Assembly (NCBI GenBank): GCA_947568835.1
Contig: OX387607.1
Location: 7,759,201-7,823,200 of the forward strand
Reading direction: 5' to 3'
From: Protonemura montana
Lineage: Eukaryota; Arthropoda; Insecta; Plecoptera; Nemouridae
Length of the DNA: 64,000 nucleotides
Under the pieces are notes generated by a model. It was not told the origin of the DNA. It did not search any database and saw only the letters and a program-made list of their open reading frames with translations. Shown here one piece after another: positions 50,147-64,000 of this stretch. Position 1 is the first letter of the stretch; each line of letters begins with the position of its first letter. Made by a program: the position numbers and the translations under genes.

Positions 50147-52075
50147 ATGGCTACCACCGAAAATATTTTCCTCTTCGTTCCAAATCTGATCGGTAATTGG
50201 CTCTACAATCACGCTAGTGACATTTGGGTGTTGTCAAATACCTGTCATTATTTTTTACTTTTTAATTTTTTGTTATTGCAACACCGGTAACCTCCACCAT
50301 CATCATTTTGAGAACCAGTTCACAAGATAAGTTGATTTGATCTGATTTAAAAACCTCCATGCATTTTCAGGCTTTGCCCGTGTCATTCTGGCCATCGTCT
50401 CATTCTACTTCATGCCAACGCACTATGCGGTCTCCTGTTGGTGTTACGTGATCAGCAGCCTGCTCGATTCCGTAGACGGTCATGCTGCAAGGTATGAATT
50501 AACACCAAAAGTTCCCTCCCATGCAAAATAAAAACTTTGCCTCATTACCTACCATTATTTTGCAGGTACTACAATCAGAGTACCAAGTTTGGAGCCATTT
50601 TGGACCAGTTGACTGATCGTTGCGGAACCATGTGTCTTCTCGTTACGCTCAGCTCGTTTTATCCGAAGTACATATTCCTCTTCCAGCTGAGCATGGTTGT
50701 TGACATTGCCTGTCATTGGATCTACCTTCACGCGTAAGTTCTGCCAGTATTAGACACAGTATTATACAGACCACATAGTACACATTTAACTCTAGGACTT
50801 TACCTATATAAAGTATTCCATTTCGTATTCCATTTCGTATCCCAAGCTAACTATCACCACCATAAAACAAAGAAATAACCCCAACAATAATCCCAACCTG
50901 GACAAATTTCAGTAACTCTGGCCTCGGCAATTCTATAGGTCGGGTTATATAAGTCGCATTATCTGTACTCAATTTTAGCAATGCCAGATGGCCGCTCTAG
51001 GTAAGGCCCCTAGTCGCATTCCAAAACGAACCCGATCTACTGGGCCAGTAAACAATCTTTCTATCACCACTCCTTAACCACAACAATGTGTTTTACTGGA
51101 CATTCTAAAACAACTATTACGGCAAAAAAGGTACTTGGACTTACTGGAACTAAATTCGACTCATTAATTTTTACTGAAAGCCTACTGGAGCCAGTAAATC
51201 CAGTACGCTTTGGAAAACCAGCTCGATATAATTATAGTCATGGCAAATAACCTTCTCTTCATTTAAAAATTGCAAGGTTGAAACAATTTTTAGAAGATAG
51301 GTAAATCATTCGATTGGTTCGATTGTTCTTTAGCTCGATGCTGCAGGGTAAGACAAGCCACAAGTTCATCGACATGTCCGAAAACCCAATCATGCGCCTC
51401 TACTACACGTCCAAGACCGTGCTGTTCTTCATGTGTGCTGGCAATGAGACATTCTACGCAACGCTCTACCTTCTGCACTTTACTGAGGGACCTGTCTGTA
51501 AGTATATATACATCGTGCTGATCGCTTATAATCTCTCTTGAATTAACGCGCGTTACATTCACTTAGAAATTGATACAAGGAGCAGCAAGAAAAACCAATA
51601 GACCCCAATATAATTACTATGTACTATATTACTAACGTGTAGCAAAACATAAATGAGGTCATGAGCATTACAAAATTCAACGCACAAAATTTAAACAAAA
51701 TTACTTTTGCAAAAAAGAACAAACAAATTATACAGTTTTCTTCGAATTAGTCACAAACTCATTGCAGTAATCTCGACAATTCCTTTCTTTCTTTTCCACC
51801 AAATGATTCATCCTTTTGGCATTTATACCTTTATATGTATAGGCTGTAAAACACAAAATAATTTGTGTAAATAACGGAGGGGTGGTTATCCTGACGAATA
51901 AATTTTCCTTGCAGTGGCTGGTGTGAGTTTGTTCCGCCTAGCATGCTACATTTCGGCGCCCGTCGCTGCTGTGAAGACGGCCATCTCTCTCCTTCACGGC
52001 TACGTCGCCTGTCTGAACCTCAGCGTCATTGATGTCAAGGAGCGCGAAGCTCTCGGCCTCAACAAGGAGGAATAG
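50147..52075 (+). CDS. CDIPT: CDP-diacylglycerol-inositol 3-phosphatidyltransferase (PI synthase), 5 exons
   Basis: Makes phosphatidylinositol from CDP-diacylglycerol and myo-inositol in the ER membrane. Exons: 50147-50192, 50371-50491, 50566-50733, 51334-51497, 51915-52075, all with GT-AG introns. The total is 660 nt (219 aa), close to the 213 aa of human CDIPT. The catalytic motif D-x2-D-G-x2-A-R-x8-G-x3-D-x3-D is perfect: D48, D51, G52, A55-R56, G65, D69, D73. The start ENIFLFVPNLIG is a family hallmark. Hydrophobic stretches at about 17-47 and 77-105 and towards the C-terminus fit an integral membrane enzyme. The start codon is set by the homologous N-terminus, with a GATGG context. The C-terminus EALGLNKEE is charged and cytosolic in type. 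No disruption was seen. Identity is very secure. Confidence 0.96.
51017..51219. mobile_element. Candidate MITE in CDIPT intron 3
   Basis: The start (CATTCCAAAACGAACCCGAT, then CTACTGGGCCAGTAA) matches the reverse complement of the end (TTCCAAAGCGTACTGGATTT, then ACTGGCTCCAGTAG) as an imperfect inverted repeat of about 35 bp. TTACTGGA words recur inside. No target duplication is clear. Confidence 0.5.
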
Positions 52076-53314
52076 TCGCCCAAATTCCATCGCTTCTGAG
52101 GCAAGAGTATATCACCCTTCTAGCCGTTTCGGACCCAAGGAAACCAGAGGTATTGTAAGCTCAAAACTGTCCAATTACTGCTAATCATTCTCATACTTTG
52201 TTTTGATAGTCAGCCTTTGCTACATTTCCAAGTTAAGTAAGGAAAGTGACCCAATAGAATAATGGTCGTTCACTAAAAAAATCTTTTTTAAGCGCCTTTA
52301 AAACCACAATCCTGTAAAAATCAAACCCAGAAATTATGGTTCTGATACCAAAAATAGGCTGGGTATTAGCGTGAAACGCTACCTTTTTTTGAATAGACTA
52401 TCAATTTGGTTCTTGGGTGCGAAAGAACTTAAGAAGCTTCGATATTATTCTATTTTGAGTTTGGTCCGTGTAAGGAATGGCTAGGTGTCTTTTCTGCTAA
52501 TTAAAAATTATATCGAAGTCTCTAGTCAACGTAGGATGTTCTTTCCAAAGGCTTCACACCTGCTCAGGTAGAGAAAAGATTTGCCAAAGCCTACATCATT
52601 TTCGCCTCTTAGCTTTTCAATCGTTCCGATGATGTGCAAATCGATTGCTAAATATTCCACTCATTTCCGTAAACTATAGCATGCCCGTATTCCAAACTGC
52701 ATTTCGATTTTTAACTATTGTTGTCGTTGGCGTTAGTGGATATAGAAAACATAGGCCAATATCCATAGAACTTCCATTTTAAAATATGTGCAGTGTACTT
52801 TATGTATATTCTAATAACAATTTATAGTTGTTTGTTAGCGGTTTTTTTTTGTGGGTAGCTTTTAAAAGTGTTGTTTTCGAAGTATTTTACTACTTTGGCC
52901 AACATTGTGCATATTTTGACTTCCATAATAGCAATATCTTACAGGCAATTGTACTAATTTTTTTTTTTTGTAATCTGTTATTTTGATCATCTGTTTATAC
53001 TTTTTTAACTCGAAGCTAGATCTAATCAAAACTAAGTTATTGGCAATTATAACAATTTGATATGATTTCAAATCTTTGTTACGAAAGTGATTATTATTAG
53101 GTACGTCTGGTGCTCGTGCAACTGCTCGTGTTTGACTGCTTGTCAAACACATGTTGTGAAGTCGTAATATTGACGCTATAAATTGTCACTTAACATTCTA
53201 ATTTGCTCTATTGACATTTTATGTTGTCAACACAATCATTTATGAACCTAAAGAATGTAATCATCGTAATGCGGGCGTTTGCAATCTGACTTCAACCTCG
53301 GCACCATGCCATGA

Positions 53315-53320
53315 AATAAA
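53315..53320 (+). terminator. Candidate CDIPT poly(A) signal
   Basis: An AATAAA is followed 10-25 bases later by a GT-rich stretch (TTTAGTGTGTGTTTG). This would give a 3' untranslated region of about 1.25 kb. Confidence 0.6.
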
Positions 53321-53552
53321 CTAACTTACGGTTTAGTGTGTGTTTGATTGATTTGATCAATTTAAATTAAATGTTACCTGTTGGAGACTAAAATTGTATT
53401 TATATTACCTTTTATGGCTATTTGATGTAAAAATTACCAAAGAAATTTAAGTCTTGCACGATATATGTTGTTGGATTATGTCTTGGCATCTCAGAGGAAA
53501 TAAGGAAGTAAAAATGTTCAAGGACTTAGCATTGCATACGAGAACACTGCCG

Positions 53553-53558
53553 TTTAAT
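53553..53558 (-). terminator. Candidate LRRC47 poly(A) signal
   Basis: ATTAAA on the minus strand, about 170 bases after the LRRC47 stop codon. No canonical AATAAA was seen nearby. Confidence 0.4.
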
Positions 53559-53725
53559 TAAATCTCTGTAATATTTGTGTTCTCCAGTCGTTCGTTAACC
53601 ATGGTTTAGCAAAAGTGTCGAAACAAAAAAAGTAAAAAATAAAGGAAGCAATAAATGCGACTCGTCTCGTTTGACTCTTGAGCCTTCGACCCGTCGATCC
53701 TTCAGCTGCCTGCATGCGTCAACGG

Positions 53726-58785
<5,060 letters not shown>

Positions 58786-59546
58786 TTTTGGCCGCTTTTA
58801 TGTCTTCGGTCTGATGAATTTGTTCAGATCAAGCCTGTAGTTTTTAGGTTAAATTTTGCAGCCGGTGAAGTAGAGCTGGTGCTGCCCTCTAGTAGATAAG
58901 TTCTAGCTGACTTGACTAAATACCAAGACGCACTTGTATAAATACTATCAAACATATTACGACTTTCATTACATCCGCTTACCTGTACCGTAAATCATAT
59001 TTACTGTATTTTACCGTAAATCTTTATATAAACTACCCAAGATCTAGTAAGACACCAAAAAGTGTATTAAAGTGTAAAAAGTGTATTAATTTAGCGATAT
59101 AGCGTGAGTTGCCACAGCTAGAATTGTATTTCGAACGTTATTTCCGAACTAATTTTTATCGGATATAGATAACAGTCTTAGTAAAATCCTCTTGTGCGAA
59201 ACCTGTGCTTTCGATTGCGAACACTTGATGTGTTCGATGAGCCAGTTCCGCTCCGGCTCCTCGTCTGGGGCCTTTGACTCGAGCAAAGCAAATCATAGGA
59301 TTCTGCAAAATATTTACAGTAGTGCATTTTGTAAACGCTGTGCAATAGAGGAATCATGATGCATAACTCCTTGGCACGTGTGTTTACCTAATGCACTTCT
59401 TATAATAATTTAAATGACATCCAGGAGCTCGGGTTGAACAATAACGGTGTCGCTTAGTGATACAAACTGCTAAAAATGATTCTGCAATAAATTCAAAACA
59501 TGTCAATGGTTTGGCAACTTTTTCTTTAATTGATTGTTTAATGTAC
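58786..59546. other. LRRC47 upstream region
   Basis: Promoter side of LRRC47. Apart from the exon-like patch at 59205-59290, nothing is recognised. Confidence 0.4.
59205..59290 (-). other. Exon-like GC-rich patch of unknown gene
   Basis: The minus strand can be read as SKAPDEEPERNWLIEHIK, a plausible protein-like stretch, after an acceptor-like TTTGCTTTGCTCGAG. The following donor is unclear (CAG/GTTTCG near 59195). It is much more GC-rich than its surroundings. I do not recognise the peptide. It could be part of a gene upstream of LRRC47, a relic of one, or chance. Confidence 0.22.
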
Positions 59547-59893
59547 TTGTTTAATGACTCCCTGTTTTGACAACGGGCCTTGAACTGGTCTAATGGCGTC
59601 GGTGAATGACTAGATGATGATGAGGATAATAATGAACCTAACCTAGCGTAGAAGGAAGGAGGAGAAACCCGGTGTCGGCATGTTGCTTACTCCTGTTGGA
59701 GAGCATCACAGGGGACAACCGGCTTGACGTTTCTTCCGAAGGACAGTACAACGTGAACAACATGATTCCTCACTGGTCTGAACCGGTCATGTGTATGATG
59801 GTCACCCATCCAACACCTGACACAGCGCAGTGCTGCTTAACTTCAGTGATCTCATAAGATCCGGTGTTTCCACACCTCTAACCATTCGGTCCT
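59547..59893 (-). mobile_element. 5S-derived SINE, copy J with internal deletion
   Basis: On plus the tail is TTGTTTAATGACTCCCTGTT and the body TAATGGCGTCGGTGAATGAC, GAGAAACCCGGTGTCGGCAT and CGAAGGACAGTACAACGTGA. About 60 bp are missing near 59770. The 5S head reads on plus as GGTCACCCATCCAACACCTG (box C) and GCTTAACTTCAGTGATCTCA (box A), and ends near 59893. Confidence 0.85.
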
Positions 59894-62800
59894 CTTTATT
59901 CAAGATGCTAGGTACTAATGGCACGGGGCAGAAAATTTAACGGGCTGTAAAAATAAGAAAATTGAAAACCCCAAATAGAGTAGATTTTTATTTAGAACTG
60001 AGCCCCTGCAAATATTATTTTTCACTTTCAAAAAGACAATATCAAAAAAAAAAATGTAGCAAAGTATATTTCTTGAAGCAGCGCATGTTTCAAGTCGTTG
60101 GTTGGATTGATAGCTCCTCGAAATATTGGTTTCCCGCCTGCCCTACATCTCAGTCATCAAAAATGTTTGGATGGTGTGTCCTCAAGGAATGAGATTATTA
60201 TATTATATTATATTACCACAGCTAGTGCCATCGAGAACGGAGCTAATTTACCGATGTGAGTGCCTATCTTTGGGTTTCTTTGGTTGATTTCAGAGAAAAT
60301 AGATATTTCATGGGGAGAAAATAATTTTTCTCCAACTTCTAGGTTATTGTTTTTTGGGGGGAGTGGGGTTGGGGGTGGAGTTAAATGACAGGGGAATGAG
60401 AGGGAAGGGTGGCTCCTAGCTGGGGTTACATTTATGTGCCTACCAACACACTTTTAAAATGCACTTTTTGTTATAAAAATACGATTTTGTTTAAATGTAG
60501 ATGTTTATATTTGAACTTTGACCTCAAAAGTATGACCCAAACTGCACTATTTTTTTCAAACAATTATTTTTAGATTGAAAAAAATTTTTTTTAATTTTTT
60601 TATACCTATACACTTTTTGATTTGAGCTTTATTTGTTGAGTTACGATTTTTTAAGTGGAATATAAAAATGATATTTGATTTTTGGCCCCAAATTTCTCGA
60701 AAACTTGCCAAAATATATATTTTTCATTTTGACTATGTTCAGCGCATTTTTTTTAAGGGGATCCGTCTTCAAGACGCTTTGGAGTAATTTTACTTAGTTA
60801 ATTTGAAAACCCCTATAATGACTGGTCTATACCTCAAGTACTGTTCATGCTACTGGACTTTTTATGTTGTATTTCTAACAAATTGCTACCACCAAATTAA
60901 ATCATCAAATTTCCATAAGTTGACAGCTAATCGCTTAAAAATAATATATATTGCACTTTCTTTATGGTAACTATCAATCACAGATCCATTCCACGTCAAA
61001 CTCTAAATCAATCAATTCATAATCTCATCATCGCCCAATCAAAATCAGCTTAGTCACTTGACACCATCAATCACCGTAATCTTCCCCAAAAATCACGGAT
61101 GGAACCACAAACATTTCACTTCATTACGCAACACCGCAAAATATTTCGCGCAAAAATCCAAACGAGTCTTCTACTTCGATTGCATCGATACAACACCCGC
61201 CTTTGAACACTGGCCATCAATCGTTTGAATTAAGAAAGGCCCCAAAAAAAACCGGCACTTGATTTTAAAGATCAAGCTAATCAAATCGACGATCAACTTA
61301 AAATCGAGATCAAAAACGGTGACATAAAAACAAGAAGGCTAGCCGCCTGCAATTTGTCCATCTATCTCTGACTACTGCAGCTTTCAGGTGCAGATGGTGG
61401 CAATTTGGGCCGGTCCACCATATGCCAACCGGTTCCTAGTGCGTGCATCGTTCCACACAGGCGGCGAATTTCGATCTCCATCAAAACTGCATTTCAAAAC
61501 CGCCAACCCCCTCAAGACTGTCGCAAGAAAAATAAAATAAATAAAAATAAAACGCACACAAATCAACATCTCAGTACTCACCTAGGTCATGGTTGTACGA
61601 TGCACTTTTCAGTTAAAATGCACTTCGCTCTCGACCAATCAGACGACTTAGCGACAAAGTGCAATTGCACTTTATCAAAATAACCCGCAAACATCACTTG
61701 AACGTACATACTCAGTATCAGGCGCACAAAACTGCAACGGACGTCGCGAGACTCTGACGTCACCTAGAGTGCAACTGCACTCTTGAATGGTCAATGCACT
61801 CATGCACGTGTGTAGGTATGCATTTTTCCAGTTGCATTTAAGTCGATATCGCTATGAGACACGATAAGGTTTTCTCTCTTGCGCGCGTGTGGCGTGTGCT
61901 AGTGCCGACTCCGTCTATCTTTCTTCTCTCTCGCTCGACTGCATAGCGTGGTTAGTGATCGCTGCCGGCTGGCGATAAAACCAGTTGCATCGGAGCTGGT
62001 GAAAAATGCAGTTCTCGGCGAGGCGTTTCCGCTGCGTCGACCGAGTGCAGGCTAGACTCGAGTGCGTTGTCGGTGCAATGTAGCAGAGGTTTGCGTTCAA
62101 CGTTCTATGCTAGACGATATTCGTCTTCTGAAACGGAGTTTTATAGAACTTTGTGCCATACCTTGCCCTGCCAAATAAGTGATGAATCAGAAGTCAAAAT
62201 GTACAGACATTGAATTGCGATTTTCTGGTGATTAATTCTTTTTACTTGTGTATTTTGCTCACAGATTGCATTGATTTTTTTTTTAATTTTGTCGCGGAAC
62301 ACGAAAGCTTGTTTGCTGCTAGGTTTTGACTCACAGCTTCTTTAGGCTACGGGATTTTACAATTTTGTATCCAAACTGAAGACGCTATGCGTAAGAATTT
62401 GCAAATTAGTTGGCTCTCATTGCACACAGCTTAGTTAGCTTAGCCGTATTACAAAAATGCAAGTTTCAAATGTATTTTACTGTAATTGAATTATTTTTAT
62501 CGTAGTTTATCGTACTTATTTCAGTACTAGACGCATGATCCCCACCTCAAAAGGTGATTACAGAATGATACCTACCTCAATCACAGCCGTTGGCTTTTCG
62601 GGTTAGTCTGATTTAGTAACATTTGACCACGTGGCTATGCATGTTGCGTTTAAAATTGAATTTGGAATCTTTAATAAGGCAATTAGAGATCGATTTTAAA
62701 AATACGGGCTAACCTGAATGTTGTGGGACACGAAATTGCTGTACACCCACTGGTCTTACAGCTGACTGAACATTTTAGAGAGCATGTGTTTATGAGGAAC

Positions 62801-64000
62801 CTGTTGATTGTATGCAAATTAAGAGCAGTTGCAACAGCTTGCCAATTAAAGGAGATGACTTAAGGTGTTGATAGGCTTATTAGCGAGATGATCAGTAGAG
62901 AGGAGCTATCATAGACAATAAGCTTGATGAACGAAGTTCCCACCAAAACTGCATGCATATAAGGAAAACCGTGATCATCTTCATCAACGCATAGAAATCT
63001 GATTCCATTTATAAGTTTCATCGACAAGGTTATGAATGAATGAGATAATAAACTTTAGGCCTCGAGCAAACGGCATGCTCTAGAATAAATTAGAGTGAGA
63101 CTCGATTTATTAGAAGTAATTCATATTATGATTGTATTCATTTCTCAAATTGCGTTTGTCTTGAAACATTTTTACGACATAGCATGCGCTACCACATATC
63201 AGTCGCCGTGTGATTGTAATGTTAGATCGTATGGCTGTTTCGTTGAAAGGTTAGAGTTGCAATGAGTTGCGAATCCGTGTCTGGCTTTCAGAAGGTGTAC
63301 CACACGTTAACGATGAATTGATTAATTTGTCGAGAGATGAGGTGTTCCGCTTCGCAAAGGTTTTCTTTTATAGAGTATTCATGCAAAAATCCAGGAAATA
63401 ATTAAGCTCATTTAACATTTTTAAGACAGCCTATTGTGCCTTACGCAGTAATTTTAAATGATTCAAATTTTTGCGGGAGTGTTTTTAATTAAGGTATTCC
63501 ACTACCAACATAAGAATTAAAATTGTGTAAAGATACCGAGGTGCTAAACTTTTTTACACCAGTTGTGACCTTCGTCAATGTGGACAGAGATTTCGCGATA
63601 TGGATTAAAAGAATATTTGTGGTTGGGTGGAGTTTAAAAAGAATAAGATTATGCCAGCGAAAAAACTAAAAAAAAGGGAAACTATTTAAAACATAGGAAA
63701 TTGCAATGATCAGGAAAGAAATTGACAAGGAAAATTGATGAGGAACTTAATTAATATTTAGTAAAGGTAGCATTATACCACTCAATTGAAATGTCTCTGA
63801 ACCTCAGAAAAGTACATGTAAACCACAAAAAGGCGTTGTTCATAGCCGTGTAGTCCTAAAGACCTTTGATTGTATGATAATTAAAATATGTAAGCATGGT
63901 ACCAACAACACGAGAAGCATTCAGCCGAGACAACAATCACAAACGACCCACCGTTCCTTCCCACTTTTTTTTGTAATTGTAATCAGCATTTGGAATCACT
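59894..64000. other. Intergenic right flank, no gene recognised
   Basis: AT-rich sequence with a TATTA simple repeat at about 60196-60217 and a G-rich stretch near 60354-60380. No open frame above 100 codons and no conserved exon was recognised. The pyrimidine-rich, CpG-containing stretch at 61880-62060 could belong to a promoter. Confidence 0.4.
60196..60217. repeat. (TATTA)n simple repeat
   Basis: About four consecutive TATTA units. Confidence 0.85.

Larger units (their letters stand above)
52076..53725. other. Convergent 3' regions of CDIPT and LRRC47
   Basis: No further coding sequence. It is mostly the CDIPT 3' untranslated region (to about 53340) and then a short gap to the LRRC47 3' end. 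Confidence 0.6.

Noticed and set aside
61384-61530. Possible exon after CTTTCAG on plus (reads VQMVAIWAGPPYANR)
   Set aside because: No recognised homology, no convincing donor, and no neighbouring exons.

Overview
This is a piece of an animal nuclear genome. The genes have short exons separated by GT-AG introns, long non-coding stretches, and several families of interspersed repeats. The encoded proteins look metazoan and most likely come from an invertebrate (protostome-like). Nothing in the window fixes the phylum, so I do not name a species.

Three conserved host genes can be rebuilt exon by exon. (1) The serine/threonine kinase Akt/PKB lies on the minus strand, 19400-32538, in nine exons with all reading-frame phases closing to 517 aa. 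It has an 8 kb first intron. (2) CDIPT, phosphatidylinositol synthase, lies on the plus strand, 50147-52075, in five exons giving 219 aa with a perfect CDP-alcohol phosphotransferase motif. (3) An LRRC47-like gene lies on the minus strand, 53726-58785, in seven exons giving 531 aa, with leucine-rich repeats followed by a PheRS-type B3/B4 domain. CDIPT and LRRC47 converge and their 3' ends lie close together near 53.3-53.55 kb.

Between Akt and CDIPT lies a complete-looking PIF/Harbinger DNA transposon (33982-37719). It has matching terminal inverted repeats, a TAA target duplication on both sides, an intact-looking DDE transposase on the plus strand and a Myb/SANT-like partner gene on the minus strand.

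The remaining sequence is dominated by mobile elements. The most striking is a SINE of about 430 bp whose head derives from 5S ribosomal RNA, with about a dozen full or partial copies on both strands. One copy (41628-42178) carries a sevenfold 18-bp expansion inside the 5S-derived head, and another (38460-38681) carries a 40-base G run. There are also a three-copy MITE family with inverted-repeat ends, a fold-back element and a cluster of solitary MITE ends in one LRRC47 intron, a candidate MITE in CDIPT, two unclassified repeat families, and a hammerhead-like motif. The first 19 kb and the last 5 kb hold no gene I can recognise.

CDIPT makes the lipid from which PIP3 is built, and Akt is recruited by PIP3 through its PH domain. 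The two genes are therefore in the same pathway, but their closeness here may be chance.
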